DNA of 61,875 bases, taken from contig FMBT01000532.1 in NCBI GenBank assembly GCA_900095095.1, positions 1 to 61,875 on the forward strand, in the 5' to 3' direction. Both the position numbers and the translations under genes were made by a program. This document shows, piece by piece, positions 10,801 through 18,355 of this stretch; position 1 is the stretch's first letter; the number at the start of each line of letters is the position of its first letter. Source of the DNA: Fragilariopsis cylindrus CCMP1102. Lineage: Eukaryota > Bacillariophyta > Bacillariophyceae > Bacillariales > Bacillariaceae. The notes under the pieces were generated by a model. It did not search any database and was not told where the DNA came from. It saw only the letters and a list, made by a program, of their open reading frames with translations.

Positions 10801-11323
10801 TCAATCAAATGCTATACTAGAACGTATACACCAGGTATTAGGTGATGGTTTAGCAACATTTGATTTAGAAAATACACCAATCGATCTTGACAATGAAGAT
10901 CCATTCGATGAATATCTTTCTTCAGTAGCCTACGCGATTAGATCATCATATCACCAATCGCATGGTCACTCACCAGCACAGCTAGTGTTTGGAAGAGATA
11001 TGTTTTCACCAGTATCAACTGAAATTGACTGGAACGAAATCAGAAATAATAAACAAACAAAAATAAACAAAAATAATATTAGAGAAAACTCAAGCAGAGT
11101 ACCTCACATCTATCAGAAGGGTGACCTCATCACCCTGAAGAAGCCAGGCATCCTTCGCAAGCTAGCAATACCTCGTGAAGGGCCTTATAAAGTTATAAAA
11201 CATAACAACAATGGATCAATATTAATTGAAAAATCCCCAACAAACATCAAAAATGTCAATGTTAGGAGGGTTGCTCCATACTATCGCAAACTTGAAACTC
11301 CTACCACCACAACAGTTGAATGA
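7874..11323 (+). CDS. pol: Pol polyprotein: protease, reverse transcriptase, RNase H, integrase
   Basis: Same reading frame as gag, directly after its UGA. Aspartic protease with 'CLLDTGCTKS' near 8045. Reverse transcriptase with 'ALDLSLGFYTIPL', 'RMPMGVACAPSMFQ' and catalytic 'YIDD' at about 9128. RNase H with 'LYTDASDIQLGA' near 9605. Integrase has an H-H-C-C zinc finger ('WYHNILIHPG', 'CHEC') around 10311-10432, and catalytic D (VNVDLWG, about 10520), D (GFDNGTEF, about 10715) and E (NPQSNAILE, about 10820), the last two 34 residues apart. The first ATG in frame (8036) lies at the protease active site and would truncate that domain, so independent initiation is unlikely. Domain order places it in Ty3/gypsy. 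It ends with TGA at 11321-11323. Confidence 0.95.
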   Translation, partial: SATTTKPGRILHRPTPVLVGTVDGTLYPSRAKPLHGARRFCEVLLSINVNGHDTMARCLLDTGCTKSMILKQFTDKKRRTKLSKENTIRYETYGSTFHSSMTASVGFKMIEFENQKNQTIEYKFQVDETSNPRKQQYDVIIGNDLLWNMGINILFKEQEIHWNEDKIPLKTIGQLHNRATCNMLYSMHTDSPLLQEAEERQNKMLECNYSKVNIDAMVNDLDIDATNKEKLKKTLRKFETGLFGGGLGTLKHCKPAHIKLKAGVVPYKGRYFNLPKAYEYIAKKEVERMVSIGVLEELPWHDDSPWASPSFGVSKKTGDIRIVTDFRELNKWVEVDPFPLPRINETLQKLEKFKSATALDLSLGFYTIPLDEESQKLCATILPWGKYRYLRMPMGVACAPSMFQSIMTETLRGLDVLVYIDDILVIQRVNESTENHLQKVEQVLQRLQDAGFKANLRKSFFMQKSVEYLGYQLTSEGIGPQPKKIEAMDRILPPTSGKQLRRFLGMINFYRDLFRGRSHILAPLNELAAASTKKKNSTKRPIPFLMLEKHLTAFNKAKEMIKTDVLLSFPDFDKPFHLYTDASDIQLGATLVQDGKPLGFYTRKLSDPQLNYTVGEKELLGIVEGLKAFAGVIRGQDLTVHTDHLNLLYAKLPSQRMMRWRNLVEEYNPKVVHIAGIDNDAADALSRLDLNNKADDLRVWEQKQKRLQYMNVKMINLCTFMSESNFTEDGFDSDNNILKTASTNNQSSYPLDLQSMQTAQLDDESLVNMVESHIKSSTSSTTYTYKSVEGIELIHKNNRILVPQSKQQVVLEWYHNILIHPGEKRMIDTIKLVFTWSGLNKQVKQLVKTCHECQMYKKAGKKKYSLLPPKDAESIRWNRVNVDLWGPKSVVNSNGFTYEVHVMTMVDPVTGWFEQQQLYGPPTAYRCQQILDSVWLARYPRPKEIGFDNGTEFKAEFAELCDNMGLKQKPSNAWNPQSNAILERIHQVLGDGLATFDLENTPIDLDNEDPFDEYLSSVAYAIRSSYHQSHGHSPAQLVFGRDMFSPVSTEIDWNEIRNNKQTKINKNNIRENSSRVPHIYQKGDLITLKKPGILRKLAIPREGPYKVIKHNNNGSILIEKSPTNIKNVNVRRVAPYYRKLETPTTTTVE

Positions 11324-11357
11324 CAATAGACTCTATTTGAAATACTTAATATGGATC

Positions 11358-11366
11358 GGAGGAGAA
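11358..11366 (+). other. Polypurine tract
   Basis: GGAGGAGAA directly before the 3' LTR, where the plus-strand primer of LTR retrotransposons sits. Confidence 0.7.
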
Positions 11367-11556
11367 TGCAGTGCGCACATTCATGGGACTTAATTCACTA
11401 GTGATTCATCGCTAAATAACAATCAATCGCTAACACGGAACTGCCTCCATTACAATGGAAGCAGCTCTCTAGAATAGAACCCAATACTAATGCTTATAAT
11501 ATACATTATCTCACAATAGAAAGCCTCTTCCCTATATACTAGTCTAGGGCATGGCA
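11367..11556 (+). repeat. 3' LTR
   Basis: 190 bp, TGCAGTGCGCAC...CTAGGGCATGGCA, reading the same as the 5' LTR. It is followed at once by the ATATA duplication (11557-11561). Confidence 0.95.
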
Positions 11557-11625
11557 ATATATAAAGATGTGCAAAATATATCATATCATATCATATCATA
11601 GTATAGTATGGTATAGAATGATAGA
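11557..11625 (+). repeat. Continuation of the dispersed repeat after the insertion
   Basis: ATATA target duplication, then TAAAGATGTGCAAAATATATC and a CATAT/TATAG microsatellite. The reverse complement of the right-hand copy (about 14490-14545) reads ACAAAGATGTTCAAAATATATC followed by the same microsatellite, directly joined to segment B. This shows where the host repeat was split. Confidence 0.85.
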
Positions 11626-11733
11626 CGATTGGACCTTTTATTTTTTCTCTATAGGACTTAGATCTAGCTAGAGATAAATTGTTGGTATATATTTCATACA
11701 GTGAGTATAGTTTGAAAAAGTATTTATTTATAT

Positions 11734-13257
11734 TTATATCATTTCAGTAGAATTATCGTGTGTTTGTATGAATTGAAGTATTTCCTTCCCATATAGGTTT
11801 TCATCTTCAATCATACCATAATGTGAGCAATTCGAAAGGACTTTTGTCTGCAGCATCATCTTGTGGTGGTCTTTGTCGTTAACGTTGTCATTACCGCTAC
11901 CGCTGCCGCTGCCACTGCCACTGCCACTGTCGCTGTCACTAGAAGCAGCAGCAGCAGTAGTAGTAGGTAATAATTTTTCTTTCCATCCTTTCATACAAAG
12001 TTCGGTACAAAAGTCATATTCGCCACGCATCAATAACGTAGGAGGGAATACTTGTACTTGTACTTGCACTTGTTCCAGCACTTGTTCTTGTATATTATTA
12101 TTACTGCTACTACAAGTATCTGAAGTTTTTATTTCGTTACTTTCTTTATTAGTAGTATCAAAAATATCATATCCTTCAATTGCTTGTATACCCCTCCAAG
12201 GAATTGGTCCAACCTGTCTTAACGCATCCATTAATACTAATGGTAAACTAGATAATCGACATTCATGTGTTTGATGGAATTCTTCTGTATATTTTATTTT
12301 TTTAACTATTGACTTTTTCTTCTTCGTCTTCGTTGACTTTTGAATTATTATCTTTTGATTTTTTTGTCGATGGGTTTGTTGTTGTTCAGTAGTAGTAGAC
12401 AGTATTTTTTCTTCGTCGTTGTTGTTGTCATCGTCGTTGTCATCGTCGTCATTCGTTCCGTCGTTGCTTGATTCTTTTGTTGTAGTAGTATACATATAAC
12501 TATCGTTATCGTTGTCATTGTTGTTATTTAGATCCTGTAATAATCGTTCCGATTCGGATTGTATCAATGCAGCTGATGTTGGTGTCGATGATAGAATCAA
12601 TGAGCAGCAAACCGAAGAAACAGAAATAGAATACTCCTCGTTCTCATTCTCATTCTCGTCATTCTCTTCTTCGTCCAGTTGTTTCGTCTTAGTTTTCAAC
12701 GGCTTTGCTGATAACAAAAAATATTCATATGCTAATATCCCACCAAAGGAATGACCTAGTAAATGAAACTTTTTCAATTTCCAATGTTCTACAGTAAGTT
12801 GACGTAAATGTTCGACCATAATCGGTATTGAAAACGGCGGATAGTATTCGCCTGATTCTGATTCTTTGCTTTTGCTTTTAGGTCGTGATCGTGGCCGTGA
12901 TGATTTACCACATCCCCATTGATCATAAAATATAACAGATCGATCTGTAACAACATTAACAATTGGTAGTAAGTAATTTGATGGAATTGATGGACCACCA
13001 TGAATACAGAGTAACGGTGGTTTATTATCATCATATAATTGTCTTGGTCTAAATATACAATATGAAAGTACTATAGGATCTTCGTTGTTGTTGTCGTTGC
13101 CATTCATTCTTACTTGATACCTTCCCATCCGACTCATTGCACCGGTTACACATAATGATGGTGGGGGTGCCGGTGGAGCTTGTCCTAATCTAGTATGACT
13201 TGGTCGTTCATTCTTTTTCTTTGTCGGATCTAATAGGTGAGACGGTAACATCTTCAT
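11734..13257 (-). CDS. Alpha/beta hydrolase, proline-iminopeptidase-like
   Basis: Serine hydrolase of the prolyl aminopeptidase/epoxide-hydrolase-like group, 507 residues, single exon from ATG 13257 to TAA. Oxyanion motif 'CIHGGPS' (residues 85-90), 'FYDQWGCGKSSRP' (about 110-122) and nucleophile elbow 'LLGHSFGG' with Ser170 are clear. The acid is probably Asp in 'MRGEYDFCTE', the base His in 'LSNCSHYGMIEDE' near the C-terminus. A long Asn/Asp/Lys/Gln-rich insertion (about residues 190-330) splits the cap region, and a Ser/Gly repeat precedes the last motif, making it some 200 residues longer than bacterial relatives. The substrate cannot be read from sequence: family members cleave N-terminal proline or other small amides and esters. 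No clear targeting signal. Confidence 0.85.
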   Translation of the reverse strand: MKMLPSHLLDPTKKKNERPSHTRLGQAPPAPPPSLCVTGAMSRMGRYQVRMNGNDNNNEDPIVLSYCIFRPRQLYDDNKPPLLCIHGGPSIPSNYLLPIVNVVTDRSVIFYDQWGCGKSSRPRSRPKSKSKESESGEYYPPFSIPIMVEHLRQLTVEHWKLKKFHLLGHSFGGILAYEYFLLSAKPLKTKTKQLDEEENDENENENEEYSISVSSVCCSLILSSTPTSAALIQSESERLLQDLNNNNDNDNDSYMYTTTTKESSNDGTNDDDDNDDDNNNDEEKILSTTTEQQQTHRQKNQKIIIQKSTKTKKKKSIVKKIKYTEEFHQTHECRLSSLPLVLMDALRQVGPIPWRGIQAIEGYDIFDTTNKESNEIKTSDTCSSSNNNIQEQVLEQVQVQVQVFPPTLLMRGEYDFCTELCMKGWKEKLLPTTTAAAASSDSDSGSGSGSGSGSGNDNVNDKDHHKMMLQTKVLSNCSHYGMIEDENLYGKEILQFIQTHDNSTEMI

Positions 13258-13799
13258 TCAATCTTTGCTTCTGAGATGTAAACGGTAAAGTATTGTTATG
13301 TCAGTTAATTTTGAACAATGTATTATTTTGAACAATGTACTATAAATCAAGTTTAAAATGACGTAGGAAAGATTTATAGGCCAAGCAGAACCATTGTTGG
13401 TCCGTGTATTTATTGTTGGGTGTTGATGTGTTCGTGATTTTCGTGATCTATGTTCGTTGGTCGTTGTTCATTATTTTGTGTCAAAAATGAAAAAAAAAGA
13501 TTCAAGATTTGTCGATACTAGAAGGGCGCGCAAACAAACAAATGCTCTTATAATTGCGCGATAGAAATAAAAAGACAAAAAAACCCGAAAAAATACAAAT
13601 AATACGAACAAATAATAATCATTCTAGTCTAGCTTGTAGCTAAATTAGCTACTGTACCTAGTAGAAGCAGCATCAATATGTAGTACCTTTAATTCATTAA
13701 ACGATCATTGGATATCTATGGTGTTCTTCTGGAACTGCTTTCTATCCAATTCTTTATTAATCTGTCTTATGTTATTGTATGTTGTCTGTTCATCTCGAT
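13258..13799. other. Intergenic
   Basis: A/T-rich promoter side of the hydrolase gene, with T/G-rich stretches around 13390-13490. No gene or repeat recognised. Confidence 0.5.
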
Positions 13800-14130
13800 C
13801 TATTCATCTTCTTCGCTTATTTCAAGACAGTCACCTGTAGGTTGAACACAGTTCTTGGACATCCAATCCACGGCATCCTCACACAATTCCTTCACATTCA
13901 CATTCGTTGGAGATAACCTGTCATGCCTAGGCAACCAACGAACATAAAATTATCAAAGAATCCAACTGTTTCAACTTCACCACCATTTTTATCGTAGATG
14001 TCATCAGGTGTTTCACTGTGCTCTACACAGCCACTATTTCATTATAATTACCTGGGTCTTCTGCCTTTCCATGAAATGAACAGCATTGTAATACCTAAGT
14101 ACGGGTTTTCCGCAACCCATTGTGTGTCTC
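13800..14130 (-). pseudogene. C-terminal fragment of an unidentified protein, frameshifted
   Basis: On the minus strand this stretch reads as protein in pieces: 'FHGKAEDPGNYNE', then 'SGCVEHSETPDDIYDKNGG', 'EVETVGFFDNF', 'VRWLPRHDRLSPTNVNVKE' and 'CLEISEEDE' before TAG at 13800-13802. The pieces lie in different frames; each switch fits one missing base in an A or T run (13946-13949 and near 14045). Upstream it runs into a TA microsatellite and the inverted repeat, so no N-terminus is visible. It is either a truncated pseudogene cut by the repeat or the end of a real gene with assembly errors. I do not recognise the family. Confidence 0.4.
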
Positions 14131-14143
14131 ATTTCCCATGTCT

Positions 14144-14200
14144 TGTATATATTATATATATACATATATACCTATATACCTATATATATATATATGGGTT
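14144..14200. repeat. TA-rich microsatellite
   Basis: Alternating TATATA with interspersed TACC units, followed by a GGTTGG and poly-G run at 14201-14215. It borders the inverted dispersed-repeat copy. Confidence 0.9.
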
Positions 14201-14224
14201 GGTGGGGGGGGGGGTGAGCATGTG

Positions 14225-14800
14225 ATAGAGAGATAGAGAGAGAGAGGGAGAGATAGAGATTTAGAATAGAAATAATTCAAGATGCTGATCATTTTGCAAC
14301 ATACAAAAACATACAGTTCTGGGATCCGTAATGGGACTACGCCAATGGACCAAGTTTGCGGCACTATCCCCACATTTATCCATCAGTCCAACATTTGTTT
14401 ACAATATTTTATATCTTTATTCTCTTAAAATGTTATAGGAGTACCAATACTGTAGCCAATATCATCAATCTTTGTTTTTCTATACTATACTATACTATAC
14501 TATACTATGATATGATATGATATATTTTGAACATCTTTGTCTATAATTTTTCCTATTTGTTGCTTCGAGTCAGTCAAACGAATGTTACTGAGTAAATAGT
14601 GGGGGTTTTGTGTGTGATGGGGGAGGGGGGGGGCGCTCATCGTGTTTTAGACCGAAAAGTCGTAGCCAGGTATGGCTTTTGAGGTATCGGTTGTCCAGAA
14701 GTAACTAGAACCACTACCAAACAAATCATTGCTTGATTATTGAACTGAACCTTCTTTTTCACCTCGCGGTGAAGAAAAAGGTGGAAGTCTCAATTATCAC
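14225..14800 (-). repeat. Dispersed repeat, right copy (inverted; order B-C-A), unoccupied insertion site
   Basis: Reverse complement of the block at 4050-4627 plus 11557-11625. Read on the minus strand it runs segment B (about 14760-14560), the ATATATC/TATAG microsatellite C (14540-14485), then segment A (about 14480-14230). The left locus reads A, then B, then C. The order is therefore circularly permuted, as expected if both copies come from a tandem array of an A-B-C unit. At the site where the retrotransposon sits on the left, this copy is uninterrupted (ATTATAGACAAAGATG). An imperfect hairpin lies at about 14752-14781. Confidence 0.8.
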
Positions 14801-15231
14801 ACCGAGTATCCCCTCACCCACATGAACGAAGCAATTCGTAGATCTTCACTCAAAATAAAAAACGAGCAGTCCACAAAAAAGTATGTACTGTAGGAATGCG
14901 CAAAATGTATTTCAGACAAAGCATGGCTCGCTGCACTGATACTTGTACTGTTTTTTGAAATTTTCCGTTGTAGTCACACTTTGGCTCAGTATAATGAATT
15001 GATGAAGATAATTTCGAACTACAGTACCGACGAACAACCACTTATCTCATTCTTGTCTGCTGTAGCAGCTAGCTAGAGCTGTTACCAACTCCAAGTTTTA
15101 ATTAACCATGATACCAAATTACCTTTACTTCTACAGAGGCCACAGAAACAAGGCATCACAAATACAGGTATCATTCAACATCAGTAATAGAGAGAGAAAG
15201 AAAGAAAGAAGGAGATATTTCATTTAGTACC
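14801..15231. other. Intergenic, upstream of the dioxygenase-like gene
   Basis: Nothing recognisable except a GA-rich purine run (15186-15212) just before the next start codon, typical of leader sequences here. Confidence 0.5.
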
Positions 15232-16698
15232 ATGGCTGTCCCCCGATGGAATTATTTTCTACAGCTTCTGCTCTTATATTCATCACATTTCATCAGGCAT
15301 TCTACCTGTCAAAAGGAAGTGCAGCAGCGACTACAGCAACAACAACAACAACAACAACAACATCAGCAACGACGAGCCCAAGGACCGTCCAATCCTTATT
15401 TACTATTTTACGGAAGATTACGTGACGATGTAGGAGAACCAGTTGAAGATGCACAGGTACAATTTTGGCATGCGGATTATAATGGAAATTATTTCCACCC
15501 AGGAGATGATTTAGATGGATACGAATTATTAAGTGATACGTTTAGTTACTTCGGTACAGCCGAAACAGATGCGTTAGGGAATTTTGCATTCAAAACATTC
15601 CGACCAGGTTTGTATGCAGGTCGCCCAATAACACATATCCATTTTAAAGTCTGGTATAAAAATAGACGTGAATTATTAACTTCTCAATTTTATTTTGATG
15701 ACGAAAATGCTTCACTGATGTTTGATGATATGCTGGTGCTTAAATTACAAGAATCAATTCAAGATGATGGTAATTCACTCTTTTATGCAACGAAGAAGGT
15801 CGTTGTTAATATGAATAAGGGCGGGTTGGATAAATTAACGCCTGCCCAAACGGAAGGCCCATTTTATCCAGTTGTTAATTTTTTTGATGTCGGAAATGAT
15901 ATGACAGCTGGGCTTCTGAATCAATTCGCTAAATTTCCTTCTGATATAATACCAGATGAACCTATACTGGAATCGATTTTATCAATTTCCTTGGCTCCAT
16001 TATCTGCACCACCAACTGTTGAACCTTCATCCACACCAATAACTGCTGGAAATAATAATAGCAATATTACGGATGGGAACTCAACTGATTACGACGACGA
16101 TTTTGTTGCTTTCGACAGCGACGACGATGTAGATGGTGATGGCGAGATAATGATTCCATCCGATGAGAACGAGGAAGAAGAATCCGTTGGTAATCTGACA
16201 GCAACAATTATTAGCGACGATGACAACGACAAACATAATGATAATAATACTGATACTGATACTAAACCCACCAACGACAACGCGACGGCAACGACGACGA
16301 AAAAAATATCTAGTAAACCGACAATCGAACCAACAATCGAACCAACAATCGTACCGACGATCGTACCGACAGAAAATCCTGAAAAGTCTAAACCCGACAA
16401 TAATAATATTGATTCGAAAAAGACTGAACCGCCTACATCTAATCCAACAATCGCATCGACCGAAATACCTAAGAAAACGAAACCCGACAACGAGTTACCA
16501 GTTGAACCAGATAATAATAATGAACAAGAACAGAAAGAAAATGATCCGTCGGTTTCTGGACCACCATCAGAAGATAATGTTTCGTCGTCCTCAACACATC
16601 TACAACCATCAATGATACTACTACTATTGCTACTGATCCTGGTAGTAGTACACGTTTCTTGCGAAACAACAACAGCATCAACAGTCGGTGAAGATTAA
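15232..16698 (+). CDS. Secreted or membrane-anchored intradiol-dioxygenase-like protein
   Basis: A 488-residue protein: hydrophobic signal at the N-terminus, a Gln-rich run (residues 28-48), an intradiol ring-cleavage dioxygenase domain (about 52-200), an acidic Asp/Asn-rich and PT-repeat stalk (about 255-450), and a C-terminal Leu-rich membrane segment. Likely Fe(III) ligands are Tyr87 (in 'WHADYNGNY'), Tyr128, His135 and His137 (in 'RPGLYAGRPITHIHF'). The family opens catechol-type rings with O2; the substrate here is unknown. The motif 'LTPAQTEGPFYP', normally N-terminal to this fold, sits after it at about 202-213, followed by 'GNDMT', suggesting a permuted or partly duplicated domain. 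The loop between the second Tyr and the His pair is shorter than in catechol or protocatechuate dioxygenases, so activity is not assured. The PT stalk suggests a cell-surface location. Confidence 0.8.
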   Translation: MAVPRWNYFLQLLLLYSSHFIRHSTCQKEVQQRLQQQQQQQQQHQQRRAQGPSNPYLLFYGRLRDDVGEPVEDAQVQFWHADYNGNYFHPGDDLDGYELLSDTFSYFGTAETDALGNFAFKTFRPGLYAGRPITHIHFKVWYKNRRELLTSQFYFDDENASLMFDDMLVLKLQESIQDDGNSLFYATKKVVVNMNKGGLDKLTPAQTEGPFYPVVNFFDVGNDMTAGLLNQFAKFPSDIIPDEPILESILSISLAPLSAPPTVEPSSTPITAGNNNSNITDGNSTDYDDDFVAFDSDDDVDGDGEIMIPSDENEEEESVGNLTATIISDDDNDKHNDNNTDTDTKPTNDNATATTTKKISSKPTIEPTIEPTIVPTIVPTENPEKSKPDNNNIDSKKTEPPTSNPTIASTEIPKKTKPDNELPVEPDNNNEQEQKENDPSVSGPPSEDNVSSSSTHLQPSMILLLLLLILVVVHVSCETTTASTVGED

Positions 16699-17192
16699 CT
16701 TTTTCGTTTTTTTAATGGAGAATAGGAAATGACTTCTTTTCTTTTTGTTCACAGTGTTCCATTTTATTGGTAAACTAACAAGCCATAATGAATAATCGAG
16801 CAACGCATAATTTTTTTTGCACTACCGTAGTACTACTATAAAATCTATAGGATCTTATATAGACTACTTACTATTATCATTATAGTTATAACAGAATCAA
16901 AAACAGACATAACATTTATAATACGAATACGTATGAGTGAGTGAGTATTAGTCTAGTAGTAGTTTTAGACCACACATACTTTTCTATTTGTACACACGCC
17001 CATCGCAGTACACTAAGCTTTGTTAGGATAGTTCTTGCCGCATATGTGGGTCGCTACGAGAGAAAACGGTATGTAGCACTGCAATATTGTTCGAATAATG
17101 TTCTATTCAAATTATGTGATAAATTAATCCATGCAACTACTTTATCTCACAATTTGAGGCGCTCTCTCTCTCTCTCAGTTTAATCACGTTCC
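16699..17192. other. Intergenic between convergent genes
   Basis: A/T-rich, with a CT run at 17161-17178 next to the stop of the following minus-strand gene. No gene seen. Confidence 0.5.
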
Positions 17193-17666
17193 CTATTCTT
17201 CTTCTTTTTCCGCCTTTTCTTCTTCTTCTTTTTCTTTTAGAAGTAGAGCTTCTCGTTCCTTCTCCGCCTTTCTTCGTAATTCAAACTTTTTAGCCGGACT
17301 TGGTTTATTGAAAAATGCTTCAGCCTCTGCCATAGCTGAATCTTCTGGCGATTCTTTTATTCCATCCTTATTTGTTTTGTTCATTTTACCCTGGGATTTT
17401 AACTTGGCAATTTTCTGTCGTATTTCATTATCACGTTCCAGCTTTCGTTGTTCCTCCGACATACCTGGCATTGCCATTAGATATGTCGGAGATAACGACG
17501 ACACAACTGCCCTGGGCGTTGTAAGAGTAAAACGACCGACCGAATCCAGATCGGGCGATTGTTGTGATGGTATTGTGCAAAATGCGCCACATGATACCAG
17601 AAGAAGTAGAAGTAGTGGGATTGTGCTTAGTAGCATGGATATTCTTTCTCGTTTGCCATTAATCAT
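17193..17666 (-). CDS. Small plastid- or secretory-routed coiled-coil protein, unknown function
   Basis: 157 residues from ATG 17666 to TAG. A Leu-rich signal segment ends in 'VSCGAFCTIP', a good match to the diatom plastid-import site (small residue before Phe). The mature part starts near 'AMPGMSEEQRKLERDNE' and is strongly charged and helical, with Lys/Glu repeats up to the end ('EKEEEEKAEKEEE'), predicted coiled coil. A second in-frame ATG at 17636 would also keep the signal. I recognise no domain. It has normal codon use and no internal defect, so I consider it a real gene. Confidence 0.7.
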   Translation of the reverse strand: MINGKRERISMLLSTIPLLLLLLVSCGAFCTIPSQQSPDLDSVGRFTLTTPRAVVSSLSPTYLMAMPGMSEEQRKLERDNEIRQKIAKLKSQGKMNKTNKDGIKESPEDSAMAEAEAFFNKPSPAKKFELRRKAEKEREALLLKEKEEEEKAEKEEE

Positions 17667-18355
17667 TGTGCTTAACTGTAGTAGGTCGATTTGTCATCAA
17701 AAAAATATTATCGGCGCCACAATTTGTTAAAACTTCTTGGATATCATCATTGATCACTGAAATCGAATGTCGTATCTCGATACTATATATGGATTGCTAG
17801 GATAAAAATCTGACACTTTTTTCCATTCTTGACAACAACGCTCCTCGGTTCAATACACCGTACAACATCTTGCCTATGTTATGAAGATAATAACGTACTT
17901 ATACTACACAGGTAACCATTGAACAAAATAGATTTTTGTTTTTTGTTTTCGAATCCCACCTACAGGAGTAGCTGATCTTCGCCTTCCATTACGCGCGATC
18001 GAGCGAAAAGACAGAGCACAAATTCCTGGATTTTGTTTTTCTATAATGCTGGTAAAACCTGTTATTTGGTATTTTTATTCATTATTATTAAAGAATCTTT
18101 GCTTTTATTTTTGAATTGAACGCTTATCGTCGTTATCGCGTGTCAATACACATAATACTTTTTGTAGTTGGATTGACACAACATTACCACGAGTACACAA
18201 GATTGATCATTTTCGCATTCAAACACCAACAATCCACTGCTGACAAAAGAGGACGTGAATCATTCCAGAATTCGATATAGTATTCATTGGTGTCTTCCTC
18301 GAACAAGGCTAGCTCCGTCCTATTAAACTAAGCGAGAAAAAGAAAGAAAAAAATC
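17667..18355. other. Intergenic, divergent promoter region
   Basis: Separates the minus-strand plastid protein from the plus-strand 7-TM gene, so both promoters should lie here. No repeat or RNA gene recognised. Confidence 0.5.

Larger units (their letters stand above)
4628..11556 (+). mobile_element. Ty3/gypsy-type LTR retrotransposon, apparently complete
   Basis: A 6.9-kb element: 5' LTR 4628-4817, untranslated leader of about 1.6 kb, gag, pol (protease, reverse transcriptase, RNase H, integrase in that order, diagnostic of Ty3/gypsy), polypurine tract and 3' LTR 11367-11556. It is flanked by a 5-bp ATATA duplication. The two 190-bp LTRs agree base for base on reading, so insertion was recent. 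Gag and pol are open apart from one UGA between them, so the copy may be active if that UGA is read through. No envelope-like gene and no chromodomain were seen. The element lies inside a dispersed repeat whose second copy at 14.2-14.8 kb keeps the unoccupied site. Confidence 0.95.

Noticed and set aside
11861-12274. Leu/Pro and Cys/Thr repeat protein on the plus strand
   Set aside because: Antisense shadow of the hydrolase low-complexity insertions.
17940-17965. tRNA B-box-like TTCGAATCCC
   Set aside because: No matching A box, acceptor stem or T-stem pairing around it.
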